Source of the DNA: Geomonas oryzae
GTDB lineage: Bacteria > Desulfobacterota > Desulfuromonadia > Geobacterales > Geobacteraceae
DNA: 64,000 bases
NCBI RefSeq assembly: GCF_004117875.1
Contig: NZ_RAHW01000002.1
Span: 682,001-746,000, forward strand
Reading direction: 5' to 3'
Below the pieces are notes generated by a model. That model was not told where the DNA came from. It saw only the letters and a list, made by a program, of their open reading frames with translations, and made no database searches. Shown here piece by piece: positions 45,398 to 54,367 of this stretch (positions are counted from its first letter, which is position 1; each line of letters starts with the position of its first letter). Position numbers and translations under genes: made by a program.

Positions 45398-47412
45398 GGC
45401 TGTACCCCCCCGACGTTAAGTGTCTCAATCCGGCGCGGCGCCTGGGCCGCCTGAGCGCCGCCGTACACGCCGGTCCTTTCGAACTCGGCGGCGACGTAGC
45501 CAAGCCCCAGTTCCTCGAGGGTCTCCTTGGTCGGGATGCCGTCCTCGTTCCACCCCTTCAGCTTGTAGTACGAGTCGAGGAGCTCCTTCTCCAGTTCCGG
45601 GAACCTGTTCTTCCAGTGGTTCGCGGGGGGCTGCTCGTCCACCCTTCTCATGCCGCGGCGGATGTTGTTCGCGCGGACCAGGGTGCGGTAGCGCTTGGCC
45701 GCCTTCTTGAGCTTCTCCTCGTCCATCTCGATCCCCGCGCCCGCGGAGATGAATTTCGGGTAGTTGTGGATGTGGTACGGCGGTTTGAGCGGGAAGGAGG
45801 AGAGCCCCGCGCACTGGCCGAGCGCGTCGTCGATGTAGTGCATCATCTCCTGCCAGTCGACGATGTCGCAGCACATGTCCACGGTCGGGAAGTGCGGCAT
45901 CGACTTCTCGCCGCGCGGCTCCCACTGCAGGAAGATGTCCTTGAACTTGTCGTCCGGGACCTGGATCCAGTCCTTCACGAAGGCCTCGCGCTGCTCCACC
46001 GTGGGGTAAGGCGCCTGCGGGAACTGCCCCTCGATCTGGGTGATGTTGATCTTCTCCCCGGTGCAGTACATGAGGTAGTAGATGGGGTTCAGCATGGAGA
46101 GCTTCAGGGGAAGCTGCTCGTGCTTCTTGATGTTGTTGTGGGCGTACTCCTCGGCGCCGTTGCCGATCTCGCGCGAGGCCCAGTAGGTGCCGTTGGCGAG
46201 CACGTCGCCGATCCCCTGGCGGTTCACGATCATGTCGAGGAGGTAGAAGAACCTTCCCTCGGTGTCCTGCGGCATCCCCGGGAAGTCGGACTCCTTAAGG
46301 ATCCCCTTCTCCAGGAGCTCCAGGGCGAAGGCCATGACCTGCGGCGCGGAGAAGCCGTCCAGGCCGTACTCGGTCGCCTTCTGCGCGATCCTCAGGCCAA
46401 AGTCGAGGTCCGAGAAGGCCGCCATGGTGTAGGTGAGCTTGGTGAAGCACTTCATCATGTAGGTCGGGAGCCCCTCCATCGAGATGGTGGCGCCGCACTT
46501 CATGGGACAGTTGTAACAGCTGATGAGCCTGGTCCTCGCCTTCTCCATGGTCTCGCCCCAGGCGTGGTCAACCTCCTCGGTCCAGAAGTCCTTGCGGCGG
46601 GTGCGGGCGTTGCCCCAGTTGAAGTTCTCGGTGTGCCACTTCTCGTCGTGCACCTTCATCTCCTGGGGGCTGCCAAGGCCTGCCAGGATCGGCATCACGT
46701 CGGGGATCGGGTTGTCCTCGCGGTGCTTTATGTAGTCGAGCACCTCGCTGCAGAGATCCATGTACTCCTGGGGCTTGGCGACGACGACGTCCTTCGTGCC
46801 GCGCACGACCACCGCCTTAACCCCCTTGTCCCCCATCACGGCGCCGATGCCGCCGCGCGAGGCGGAGGATCTACCCTGCTCGATGGAGGCGTAGAAGACC
46901 CGGTTCTCTCCGGCGAGGCCGATGGCCGCCACCTGGGCGCGCGGCTCGTTCAGCTCCTTCTTGATGATCTCGGCGGTCTCGATCGCCCCCTTCCCCTTCA
47001 GGTGGGAGGCGTCGCGGATCTCGACCTTGTCGTTGTTGATGTAGAGATAGACGAGGTCCTTGGACTTGCCGCGCAAGACCACCTTGTCGTATCCCGCGTA
47101 CTTGAGCTCCGGCGCCCAGAAGCCCCCCATCATGGAGAAGGCCATCAGCTTCGTCTGCGGCGAGATGGTCGAGACGATGGTGCGGTTGCACCCGGTGGCG
47201 GGCGTCCCGCACAGAAGGCCTGCGGCGAAGATCAAAAGGTTGTCCGGCGAAAAGGGATCGACATCGGCGGGGACCCTGTCCCACAGCATCTTGGCGTTGG
47301 TGCCGAGGCCGCCGAGGTAGAGCTCGGTATCCCTCGGGTCGGTCGCCACCCGTTCGATGTTCCCCTTGGTCAGATCGACTTCCAGCACATATCCTGTCTC
47401 TGCATACCTCAT
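45394..47412 (-). CDS. bamB: BamB, tungsten active-site subunit of class II benzoyl-CoA reductase
   Basis: 672 aa, aldehyde:ferredoxin oxidoreductase (AOR) family. The N-terminus MRYAETGYVLEVDLTKGNIE and YLGGLGTNAKMLWDRVPADV are typical; further family blocks are TPATGCNRTIVSTISPQ, SSASRGGIGAVMGDKGVKAV and ISCYNCPMKCGATI, which holds cluster Cys ligands. It binds a W-pyranopterin and reduces benzoyl-CoA to cyclohexa-1,5-diene-1-carboxyl-CoA. moaA and fdhD at 54-56 kb may serve its cofactor. It follows bamA by 183 bases that hold only a repeat fragment, so bamA and bamB may share a transcript. Confidence 0.95.
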   Translation of the reverse strand: MRYAETGYVLEVDLTKGNIERVATDPRDTELYLGGLGTNAKMLWDRVPADVDPFSPDNLLIFAAGLLCGTPATGCNRTIVSTISPQTKLMAFSMMGGFWAPELKYAGYDKVVLRGKSKDLVYLYINNDKVEIRDASHLKGKGAIETAEIIKKELNEPRAQVAAIGLAGENRVFYASIEQGRSSASRGGIGAVMGDKGVKAVVVRGTKDVVVAKPQEYMDLCSEVLDYIKHREDNPIPDVMPILAGLGSPQEMKVHDEKWHTENFNWGNARTRRKDFWTEEVDHAWGETMEKARTRLISCYNCPMKCGATISMEGLPTYMMKCFTKLTYTMAAFSDLDFGLRIAQKATEYGLDGFSAPQVMAFALELLEKGILKESDFPGMPQDTEGRFFYLLDMIVNRQGIGDVLANGTYWASREIGNGAEEYAHNNIKKHEQLPLKLSMLNPIYYLMYCTGEKINITQIEGQFPQAPYPTVEQREAFVKDWIQVPDDKFKDIFLQWEPRGEKSMPHFPTVDMCCDIVDWQEMMHYIDDALGQCAGLSSFPLKPPYHIHNYPKFISAGAGIEMDEEKLKKAAKRYRTLVRANNIRRGMRRVDEQPPANHWKNRFPELEKELLDSYYKLKGWNEDGIPTKETLEELGLGYVAAEFERTGVYGGAQAAQAPRRIETLNVGGVQP

Positions 47413-47561
47413 AGTGTTACCCCTTGGTTGGTTACCTTGAGTTCGGGCTCCGACGATCGGGACCGGTGCTGCATGCTCTCCCGCGGCAGGCTTGAAAAGC
47501 GGTGCCGGGGCAGCGGTGTCCGGGCTTCTTGCTGCGCATCAACTTCCAGCTGTTTCGCGCT

Positions 47562-47585
47562 CCCCCTCTCCCTCCGGGAGAGGGT
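47562..47585. repeat. family A hairpin fragment between bamA and bamB
   Basis: CCCCTCTCCCTCCGGGAGAG and following GG form one terminal hairpin of family A without the rest. It lies in the 183-bp gap between bamA and bamB. No promoter was convincing in this gap. Confidence 0.65.
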
Positions 47586-47595
47586 TGGCCCTTTT

Positions 47596-48741
47596 CTACT
47601 TGGCCGCCTGCGGCATGAGACTGTCCACCAGCTGCTCGGTCCACGGGGTGCCTACGGCGAGCCCCTGGCGCAGCTTCACGAAATCGATCTCGCGGCCGGT
47701 CTCCTTGGTCCCTTCGTTGAAGGCCCGGAAGCCGGTCCTCGCCTCGTTCATCATGTTGAGGGCAAGCCATGCCCTGGAGTTTTCCTTGTTCTGGTTCCAG
47801 GCGTTCAGCTTCGGCTTTCTCAGCTCCTCGAGGCTCTTGGTCATGCACTCGGGGAAGGTGTCGAGGAGTTTCGCGCAGAGTTCCTCAACCTTCTGGTCCA
47901 GAAGCGACAGGTCGATCTCGCCTTCCTTGATCATCGCCTGCCCTTCCTTGAACTGGGAGCCGGTCCTGAACTCGCCGTGCACGACGCGGCCGTACTCGTC
48001 GAGGAAGCGGTCGGTGACGACGGTGGGGTTAGCGACGAACTTGCCGCCCACCTTGAGGGCCGGGACCACGTCGGCGATGATGCCGAGGCGCGCCGCCTTG
48101 TGCGCCGAGAACGGCTCGCACAGGGTGCCGGAGACCATCGCCTGCTCGCAGCCGATCATGACCGGGAGGAAGTCGGTGGCGCCGCCGATGGCGGCCGAGC
48201 CGTGTTTCGGGCCCGCCTGGCCGAAGTTGGCGAGGTCGTGGGCGACGGAGAAGTCGCAGGCCATGCCGATCTCCTGGCCGCCGCCGATCCTCATGCCGTT
48301 CACGCGGCAGATGACCGGCTTGTCGCAGCCGAGTATCGCCGAGACCATGTCGTTGAAAAGGCGCATGTACTGGCGGTATTCCTGCGGGTTTCCGGCGTAG
48401 TACTCGGCGTATTCCTTCGTGTTGCCGCCGGTGCAGAACGCCTTCTCCCCGACGCCGGTGAAGACCACCGCGTTAACCTGGCGGTCTACCGAGGCGCGAC
48501 GGAAGGCGAGGATGGTGGCCTTGACCATGTCGGTGGTGTAGGAGTTGAACTGCTTGGGGTTGTTGAAGATGATCCAGGCGTTGTACAGGCCGTCCACCGC
48601 GCTGCCGTCGCGGCGTTTGGCGGGGCGCTTCTCGTACTTAACCATCCCGTCGCACAGGCTCTCCACCTCGCGGTCGATCAGGTTGTGGTCGATGAGATGG
48701 GACGGTGCGGTCGTCTTTATGATTTCGTCTGTAGTTGCCAC
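47596..48741 (-). CDS. bamA: 6-oxocyclohex-1-ene-1-carbonyl-CoA hydrolase (ring-opening)
   Basis: 381 aa, crotonase superfamily, the length of known BamA/Oah proteins. The start is GTG at 48741 with AAGGGGG upstream. Family motifs: LYNAWIIFNNPKQFNSYTTD, AFCTGGNTKEYAEYYAGNPQ, and VNGMRIGGGQEIGMACD. It adds water twice and opens the ring of 6-oxocyclohex-1-ene-1-carbonyl-CoA to 3-hydroxypimelyl-CoA, the step after BamQ. It is the marker gene for anaerobic aromatic degradation. The operator at 48798-48811 and the promoter lie 57 bases upstream. Confidence 0.96.
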   Translation of the reverse strand: MATTDEIIKTTAPSHLIDHNLIDREVESLCDGMVKYEKRPAKRRDGSAVDGLYNAWIIFNNPKQFNSYTTDMVKATILAFRRASVDRQVNAVVFTGVGEKAFCTGGNTKEYAEYYAGNPQEYRQYMRLFNDMVSAILGCDKPVICRVNGMRIGGGQEIGMACDFSVAHDLANFGQAGPKHGSAAIGGATDFLPVMIGCEQAMVSGTLCEPFSAHKAARLGIIADVVPALKVGGKFVANPTVVTDRFLDEYGRVVHGEFRTGSQFKEGQAMIKEGEIDLSLLDQKVEELCAKLLDTFPECMTKSLEELRKPKLNAWNQNKENSRAWLALNMMNEARTGFRAFNEGTKETGREIDFVKLRQGLAVGTPWTEQLVDSLMPQAAK

Positions 48742-48797
48742 GGCTTCCCCCTTTGTTTGTCTGTTGTTTTTGAGATCGGTCTTTTATCCTGCATTAC

Positions 48798-48824
48798 GGT
48801 ACTTCAATACGATTTTATAGTGAA
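48798..48824 (-). promoter_or_regulatory. bamA promoter and shared operator
   Basis: CGTATTGAAGTACC on the minus strand (48798-48811) fits GGTA-N6-TACC with one mismatch. A weak -35, TTCACT (48819-48824), is 7 bases upstream, the same spacing as at 25459 and 49357. The conserved placement suggests a repressor site over the promoter spacer. Confidence 0.55.
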
Positions 48825-48839
48825 AAAAAAGACTACGTT

Positions 48840-49301
48840 TTAGGAAAAGACGATGTCGTCCATATCAAGGTAGCCCGCGTGATCGATGACCACATCCGGC
48901 GCTCCCGCTTTCAGCACCTCCCGCACGTCGTGAGGGATTCCCATTTTCTCCATGGTCGCGGCGTCCACCACGACTCGAACCGTCTCCGCCGAAGCGATCA
49001 CCGCGTCGGACCCCGCGATGCGGAACTCCGTGGTGATGGTGACCGAGCTGCGACCGAGTTGCTTGACCGCGACCGACACCTCCAAAACCTCGTCGTACCT
49101 GGCCGGAGCGTGCCATTTCATCTCCTGCTTCACCACCTTGTAGTCGAGGTCACCGTGCAAGAGATCCCGGCCCGGCAGGGCCCGTAAGAACTCGGTGGTG
49201 GCGACGCTGACGTAGTTTCCGTAGTTGGCGTTGTACACGACCTTCTGAGCATCGCACTCGTAGTAGCGCACCCTCATGTAGTAGCGGAAACTGTCAGTCA
49301 T
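48840..49301 (-). CDS. acyl-CoA thioesterase, 4-hydroxybenzoyl-CoA thioesterase type
   Basis: 153 aa hotdog-fold protein. The signature VRYYECDAQKVVYNANYGNY (10-29) is the YbgC/4-HBT active-site loop, with Asp in CDAQ as likely nucleophile or base and Tyr-Asn before the helix. GAGG precedes the ATG. It has its own copy of the shared operator at 49357. In an aromatic cluster it may free CoA from dead-end acyl-CoAs or set the benzoyl-CoA pool, but the substrate is not known. Confidence 0.88.
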   Translation of the reverse strand: MTDSFRYYMRVRYYECDAQKVVYNANYGNYVSVATTEFLRALPGRDLLHGDLDYKVVKQEMKWHAPARYDEVLEVSVAVKQLGRSSVTITTEFRIAGSDAVIASAETVRVVVDAATMEKMGIPHDVREVLKAGAPDVVIDHAGYLDMDDIVFS

Positions 49302-49356
49302 CGGAAACCTCGCTCTCGTCTACAAATTATCAGAACAACGTTTCAGTGGTTAAATT

Positions 49357-49383
49357 GGTATCACTATACCAAATTAGTGTCAA
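49357..49383 (-). promoter_or_regulatory. thioesterase promoter with the best shared operator
   Basis: TTGACA on the minus strand (49378-49383) is followed after 7 bases by GGTATAGTGATACC (49357-49370), where GGTAT and ATACC are perfect arms. This is the most symmetrical of the five copies. It reads identically well in either direction, and the divergent GNAT-Rrf2 operon starts 170 bp away. Confidence 0.65.
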
Positions 49384-49421
49384 GATATTTTTAGCCTGCC
49401 GCTGCTATTTTTTTCCGGCAC

Positions 49422-49456
49422 TTGCCATGTCCCGGCATTTATGGTACTAAATTACC
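49422..49456 (+). promoter_or_regulatory. promoter and operator of the GNAT-Rrf2 operon
   Basis: TTGCCA (49422-49427), a 17-bp spacer and TACTAA (49445-49450) make a plausible promoter. The -10 lies inside GGTACTAAATTACC (49443-49456), a copy of the shared motif. This would allow the Rrf2 protein to control its own operon. Confidence 0.55.
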
Positions 49457-49539
49457 ACTTTACCAATCCTGCACCTTGGCAGGCACCTCATCCATGATCG
49501 CGCCGCCCGGTATATCGGCGCGATCACAAGCGAGAAAAC

Positions 49540-49986
49540 ATGGACCAGCAGATAAGCATCGAAGATGCCGTGCAGGGCGACCTGGAGGCGGTCATTGCCC
49601 TTGACCGCGCAGGGTTGAAGGAAGACAAGATCGGCTACTGGCGCGGCGTGTTCCAGCGCTACGTCGAAAGCGGCCGCGATGACCGGGTGTTCTTGGTGGC
49701 CAAGCAGGGGGGTACCCCCGTCGGGTTCATCATCGGCGAGGTCCGCGCCTGGGAGTTCGGCTCCCCTCCATGCGGCTGGGTCTTCGCGCTCACCGTTTCC
49801 CCTTCCGTCCGCGAAGGGGGCATCGGCAAGCGGATGTTCGACGAGATATGCCAGAGGCTCAAAAAGGCCGGGGTTTCCACGGTCCGGACCATGGTGGACA
49901 TCGACAGCAAGCTCACCCTCTCCTTCTTCCGCGGCATGGGGATGCGCACCGGCCGCTACATCGAACTGGAAAAGCAAATCGACTGA
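49540..49986 (+). CDS. GNAT-family N-acetyltransferase
   Basis: 148 aa. The acetyl-CoA motif A is present as FALTVSPSVREGGIGKRMFD, with the Q/R-x-x-G-x-G/A pattern read as REGGIG. The C-terminal TLSFFRGMGMRTGRYIELE fits RimI-type enzymes. It is in an operon with the Rrf2 regulator 31 bases downstream. Targets could be a protein N-terminus or lysine, or a small amine. A link to control of acyl-CoA enzymes is speculative. Confidence 0.85.
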   Translation: MDQQISIEDAVQGDLEAVIALDRAGLKEDKIGYWRGVFQRYVESGRDDRVFLVAKQGGTPVGFIIGEVRAWEFGSPPCGWVFALTVSPSVREGGIGKRMFDEICQRLKKAGVSTVRTMVDIDSKLTLSFFRGMGMRTGRYIELEKQID

Positions 49987-50017
49987 GGGTGCAGACGGCC
50001 CACTGGAGCGAACAAAC

Positions 50018-50461
50018 ATGAAGCTGAACAAGGCAAGCCTCTTCGGGCTGATCTCCGTGCTGGAACTGGCAAGCGAGCCGGAGCGCCAGCTTTCCACCGC
50101 AGACATCGCCGACAAATACGGCATTTCCTCGCACCACCTGGCCAAGGTGATGCGCAACCTGGTGCATGAGGGAGTGGTGCAGGCTATGCGCGGCGTCGGC
50201 GGCGGCTACCGCTTCGCCGGTAACGTGAACCGCACCACGCTGCTCGACATCATAAAACTCTTCGAGACGATGGAATCCGACCTCGACATGCCGCACTGGA
50301 ACAAGGCCGCCGATCCCGTCGTCGAGGAGTTGCAGGCGATCACCAACGAGATCGACACGGTGACCCGCGCCATCCTCGACACCATCACCCTCGCCACCGC
50401 CCTCAAGAACACCCGCCTGCGCGCCGAGCTCGCCTCACAGAAGGAAGTTTCCAAAGGCTGA
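50018..50461 (+). CDS. Rrf2-family transcriptional regulator, probable repressor of the bam regulon
   Basis: 147 aa. Winged-helix core: LSTADIADKYGISSHHLAKV, then VVQAMRGVGGGYRFAG, the Rrf2 GG-GY wing. The protein has no cysteine at all, so it cannot bind the Fe-S cluster found in IscR or NsrR; it probably senses a small ligand, such as an acyl-CoA. A copy of the GGTA-N6-TACC motif overlaps the operon's own -10 and other copies lie before bamA, bamQ, the thiolase and the thioesterase. A repressor named BgeR controls benzoate genes in Geobacter bemidjiensis; this may be its counterpart, from memory and not checked. Confidence 0.85.
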   Translation: MKLNKASLFGLISVLELASEPERQLSTADIADKYGISSHHLAKVMRNLVHEGVVQAMRGVGGGYRFAGNVNRTTLLDIIKLFETMESDLDMPHWNKAADPVVEELQAITNEIDTVTRAILDTITLATALKNTRLRAELASQKEVSKG

Positions 50462-50534
50462 GCACACCCGGCCGCCTGCAAAAGAGCCAGTTGCAGCGCC
50501 CCTCGCTCTAACCACCGACGCCCCCTCCCATGTC

Positions 50535-50645
50535 CCCTCGCCCTCCGGGAGAGGGTCAGGGTGAGGGCGTCGGCAGTGGCAATTCCTCACTTCGTGGCAG
50601 CGCCCTCACCCGCCCTCCGGGTACCCTCTCCCGGAGGGAGAGGGG
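50535..50645. repeat. family A palindromic repeat, copy 4
   Basis: CCCCTCGCCCTCCGGGAGAG, then AGGGTGAGGGCGTCGG, a centre with CTTCGTGGCAG, CGCCCTCACCC and CCCTCTCCCGGAGGGAGAGG. It separates the 3' ends of the Rrf2 operon (plus) and the CoA-transferase gene (minus), so it may act as a two-way terminator. Confidence 0.85.
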
Positions 50646-50678
50646 ATCCTTCACTGATGTCGCCCTGAGAGGGGGATT

Positions 50679-51992
50679 CTAGATCCTGTTCATCCTCCGC
50701 GCCGCCTCCATCAACTCGCCGCGGAAATCCGGGTGTGCCACGTTGATGAGGTTCATCGCGCGCTGCTTGGCGGTCTGCCCGCGCAGCTTCGCCACGCCGA
50801 ACTCCGTAACCACGTGGTCCACGTCGTTTTTGCTCGTCGTGACGGATGAACCCGGCGTGAGGGTCGGCACGATGCAGGAGACGGTCCCCTTCTTCGCGGT
50901 CGACGCCGTCGCTATGAATGCCTTTCCTCCGCGGGAGCGGTTCGCGCCGCGCGCGAAGTCCGCCTGCCCGCCGGTCCCGCTCCACTGCAGGTGCCCGAAC
51001 GACTCGGAACAACACTGCCCCAAAAGGTCGACCTGGATGGTCGCGTTGATCGCCACCACGTTGTCGATGGAACCGATCACGGCCGGGTCGTTCACGTAGT
51101 CGACCGGATGCATCTCAATCATCGGGTTCTCGTTCATGAAATCGAAGAGGCGCTTCGTGCCGAGGGCGAAGGTGGCGAGCGCCTTGCCGCGATGGATGTT
51201 CTTCCTGGAGTTGTTGACCGCGCCGGAGAGCATCAAGTCGACGATGCCGTCCGACATGAGCTCGGTGTGGATCCCCAGGTCCTTCTTGTGCAGGAGCGCC
51301 CTTGTCACGGCGTTGGGGATGCCGCCCCAACCGAGCTGCAGGCAGGAGCCGTCCGGGATCATCTCCGCGAGATACCCGCCGATCGCCTCCTCCACCGGGG
51401 AGACCTCGGGGATCTGCAGCTCCTTCAGAGGCTCGTCGCACTCGATGATGTGATCCACCTCGGAGATGTGGATGTGGCAGTTGCCGTGGGTGCGGGGGGC
51501 ATGCGGATTCACCTGCACCACCACCTTCTCGGCCTTCTTCACCGCCTCCATGGTGTACCCCACCGAGAGACTGCAGGTGAAGTAACCGAACTCGTCCATC
51601 GGCGAGACGACGGTACCGGCCACGTCCACCGGCCAGTATTCCCTCAGAAGCTTCGGAACCTCGTGGAAGTGGTTCGGCACGAAGTCCGCCCACCCCTTCT
51701 GCACCGCCTCACGCGAGACGTGGCTGGTGAACCAGGCGTTCACCTTGATATGCGGCACCGAATCCTCCGTGAAGTAGTCGGGACAGAGATGATGCTGCTG
51801 GTTCACCACCACCCCCTCGAGCTCGCGCTTGCGCGCCGCAAGCGCCTTCACGAAAAGGGTCGGCTCCCCCACGCCGAGCGGGAAGCAAAGGTGATCTCCT
51901 GATCTCACGACCGAGGCTGCCTCAGCGGGCGTACAACGTTTCTGCCGGTATTCCTGCTCAAAACTGCTTTTTGCCAGAGCGATACTCTTCAC
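50679..51992 (-). CDS. acetyl-CoA hydrolase/CoA-transferase family, candidate benzoate CoA-transferase
   Basis: 437 aa from GTG at 51992, which has GGAGG 8 bases upstream; an ATG five codons earlier is possible but overlaps the Shine-Dalgarno. Family blocks: VRSGDHLCFPLGVGEPTLFV, GCVQVN-type region VVVQVNPHAPRTHGN, IPDGSCLQLGWGGIPNAV and HLQWSGTGGQADFARGA. This is the Cat2/4-hydroxybutyrate CoA-transferase family. A succinyl-CoA:benzoate CoA-transferase is known in G. metallireducens, and no benzoate-CoA ligase is in this window, so benzoate activation is a reasonable role. A sigma-54 promoter at 52058 and the activator gene at 52445 probably control it. Confidence 0.85.
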   Translation of the reverse strand: MKSIALAKSSFEQEYRQKRCTPAEAASVVRSGDHLCFPLGVGEPTLFVKALAARKRELEGVVVNQQHHLCPDYFTEDSVPHIKVNAWFTSHVSREAVQKGWADFVPNHFHEVPKLLREYWPVDVAGTVVSPMDEFGYFTCSLSVGYTMEAVKKAEKVVVQVNPHAPRTHGNCHIHISEVDHIIECDEPLKELQIPEVSPVEEAIGGYLAEMIPDGSCLQLGWGGIPNAVTRALLHKKDLGIHTELMSDGIVDLMLSGAVNNSRKNIHRGKALATFALGTKRLFDFMNENPMIEMHPVDYVNDPAVIGSIDNVVAINATIQVDLLGQCCSESFGHLQWSGTGGQADFARGANRSRGGKAFIATASTAKKGTVSCIVPTLTPGSSVTTSKNDVDHVVTEFGVAKLRGQTAKQRAMNLINVAHPDFRGELMEAARRMNRI

Positions 51993-52057
51993 GGGTGGTA
52001 CCTCCATCCTTTAGGGTTGACGTCCTGACGACAGGCTCGTGTTTGTGACGGAGATAT

Positions 52058-52073
52058 AGCAACGTGAGTACCA
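52058..52073 (-). promoter_or_regulatory. sigma-54 (-24/-12) promoter of the CoA-transferase gene
   Basis: The minus strand reads TGGTAC-TCACG-TTGCT: GG and GC are 10 bases apart as required, and it fits TGGYAC-N5-TTGCW fully. The GTG start is about 55 bases beyond the predicted start site. The sigma-54 activator gene lies directly upstream. Confidence 0.75.
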
Positions 52074-52134
52074 AAAATCCGGTTTTCCTGACAAAAGCCA
52101 ATTTTTTTGCGCAAGTCCGCAATAAACAACAAAA

Positions 52135-52202
52135 CAGTGTTCGTATATTTCCACAACACTGCTCAAACGACGCGAAGCGACCTGTCAACGGATGTTGACA
52201 GC
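52135..52202. promoter_or_regulatory. upstream activator sites for the sigma-54 promoter
   Basis: CTGTCAAC-GGAT-GTTGACAG (52183-52202) is a perfect 8-bp dyad about 110 bp upstream of the -24 element. A second dyad, CAGTGTT (52135-52141) with AACACTG (52156-52162), lies between. The distance suits an enhancer-binding activator. The rest of the 52,008-52,444 gap is AT-rich and holds no gene that I can support. Confidence 0.55.
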
Positions 52203-52444
52203 ATCCGGCGACACTGTGAAATTTATCCTTTCATTTCAACCCTTTGAAACCATATACACGGCGCATCCCGCCGTTATCCAAATTGTTTACACAAAGGCGG
52301 CTAACCTTCACGTAAACAAAAAACGTCCTACAGAACGGCCGTAAGGGAAGAAAAACAGCCTATATCAAAACGAGGTTATTGGATTGCCGGGGGATTGGTG
52401 CGGGTAAAAAAGGGAGGAAGCGGCGTCGGAAGGCGGCAGCCCGG

Positions 52445-54232
52445 CTAGAGGTCTTCGCCCGGGTCGGCGCCGTATTTGTGCAGTTTCTTGTAGAGCCACT
52501 GGCGGGAAATACCCAGGAGATCGGCGGCTTGAAGCTTGTTGCCGCGGGTCGTCTGTAGAGCCGCCTCCAGGAGAAGTTTCTCGAACTCGTCGATGATCTC
52601 GGGAAGCGGCGCCGAGCCCAACCTCTGACGAATGTACCCGCCGATGTCCTGGGCGGCGGAAGCTTCTATCCCGGATTCCGTGTGCATCCGGGCCAGCTGT
52701 TCCGGGAGATGATCGCGCAGGATAAGGGGACCGGTGACGAGGTTGAAGGCGCTTTCCATGACGTTGCGCAGCTCCCTCACGTTGCCGGGCCAGTCGTAGC
52801 GCATGATGATTTCCCGCGCCTCGAGGCTCAGCCCCTGCACCTCCAGCCCGAACTCCTCGTTGAACTGCCGGATGAAGTTGACGGTGAGGGGGCGGATGTC
52901 CTCCTTGCGCTCCCTAAGCGACGGGATACTGAGCGTGACCACCTTCAGGCGGTAGTAGAGGTCCTGCCGGAACTTCCCCTCCCGCACCAGGCACTCCAGG
53001 TTGCAGTTGGTTGCGGCGACCACCCTCACGTCGACCATCTTTGGGGTGCCCCCGCCGAGCGGGGTCAGTTCCCGCTCCTGCAGGACGCGCAGCATCTTCG
53101 CCTGCATGTAAAGCGGCATGTCGCCGATCTCGTCCAGGAAGATCGTCCCGAGGTGCGCCTGCTCGAACTTGCCCAGCTGACCGCCTTTTCTGGCGCCGGT
53201 GAAGGCCCCCTCCGAGTAGCCGAACAGTTCGGATTCGAGGAGGTGCTCGGGAATCGCGGCGCAGTTCACCTTGACGAACTGGGCGTAGCGCCGGTTGCTC
53301 GCGGCATGTATCGCGTGCGCGAAGAGCTCCTTGCCGGTGCCGCTCTCCCCCAGCAAGAGGACGTTGGAATTCTTCCCCGCCACGCGCAGCAGGGACTCCT
53401 TGAGGTCGAGAATCTTTTTGCTCTGGCCGACGATGCTGTTCACGTCGTAACGCGAACTGGTTTCTTTTCTGGTCACGCTACCGGCCAGGGCGCGTGTCTC
53501 CGGGGCCGTCTGCAGCCGGTTGGCGATCAGGGTGATCTCGCGGATGTCCTTGAAGAGGATCTTGCCGATCCCCCCCACCACCTTCCCGTCCTTCTGAATG
53601 GGATAGAGGGAGGCGTACACCTGTTTGCCGTTCAGGTAGTGCGTGATGCCGATCTGCGGAGAGGCGGTCTCCATAACGCCGGGAAGGCGCGACGGTTGGG
53701 AATTGGGATAGGCTTCGTCGAGGTGCTTGCCGATCATGGCGTGGGGGGTGGAGTCGAGGAGTTCTGCGAAGGCCTGGTTGACCATGACGATGATGCCTGC
53801 ACGGTCGCAGATGACGATCCCGTCGTAGTTGAGGTCCAGGTAGGCGCCCGCCGACTGGAGCAACTCCTTCAGGTCCACCCGGGAGTCGTGAGCCTCCGGC
53901 AAAACCCGCTGCAGCGAGAGTACCCCACCGACCACCTGCTCGGACTCGACAGTCGGTAGGTAGTCGCAAATAATCCGGCGCCCTTGGACCGCGATCGGTT
54001 GCCCGTTGAAGACGGTGCCGCTCTTCATGAGGGTGCCGAGATCCGCCAGATCGGCGATCTCGTCCAGCCTACGCCCGAGCAGAGTTTCGGGTGCGGCGCC
54101 GAGCATGGCACCGGCGGCCTCGTCCAGCGATACGACGCAGAGCTGTGCATCCAGATGCAGGATCCCCGAGGGGCTCCAGTCGTCAGCGGCGTTACCTGCA
54201 GCCGGGCCGGCTATGTCGATGGCCTGGTCCAT
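52445..54232 (-). CDS. sigma-54-dependent activator with two PAS domains
   Basis: 595 aa. Two PAS-like domains (about 20-110 and 128-235, the second with [20 protein letters not shown]), a sigma-54 AAA+ domain (about 265-500: Walker [12 protein letters not shown] at 292-302, GAFTGA at 342-347, Walker [10 protein letters not shown]) and a C-terminal Fis-type HTH ([20 protein letters not shown]). There is no receiver domain, so a ligand or redox signal on the PAS part is the likely input. The sigma-54 promoter and dyads between this gene and the CoA-transferase gene point to that gene as target. Confidence 0.93.
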   Translation of the reverse strand: MDQAIDIAGPAAGNAADDWSPSGILHLDAQLCVVSLDEAAGAMLGAAPETLLGRRLDEIADLADLGTLMKSGTVFNGQPIAVQGRRIICDYLPTVESEQVVGGVLSLQRVLPEAHDSRVDLKELLQSAGAYLDLNYDGIVICDRAGIIVMVNQAFAELLDSTPHAMIGKHLDEAYPNSQPSRLPGVMETASPQIGITHYLNGKQVYASLYPIQKDGKVVGGIGKILFKDIREITLIANRLQTAPETRALAGSVTRKETSSRYDVNSIVGQSKKILDLKESLLRVAGKNSNVLLLGESGTGKELFAHAIHAASNRRYAQFVKVNCAAIPEHLLESELFGYSEGAFTGARKGGQLGKFEQAHLGTIFLDEIGDMPLYMQAKMLRVLQERELTPLGGGTPKMVDVRVVAATNCNLECLVREGKFRQDLYYRLKVVTLSIPSLRERKEDIRPLTVNFIRQFNEEFGLEVQGLSLEAREIIMRYDWPGNVRELRNVMESAFNLVTGPLILRDHLPEQLARMHTESGIEASAAQDIGGYIRQRLGSAPLPEIIDEFEKLLLEAALQTTRGNKLQAADLLGISRQWLYKKLHKYGADPGEDL

Positions 54233-54367
54233 ATTCCCTTTTCCCGCTTATGCCAAAGGGCAAGAAGAGCCGGCCGGAACGGTGCGAAAATCCCGACCGC
54301 ACGGCAAGGCGACGCATTGTGTATACGAAATATCACATACCTATGTCAACCTTCTTGACGAAAAGGG

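Noticed and set aside
45616..48843. Plus-strand open frame of 1075 codons across bamA and bamB
   Set aside because: Antisense shadow of bamA and bamB, low complexity and without family motifs.
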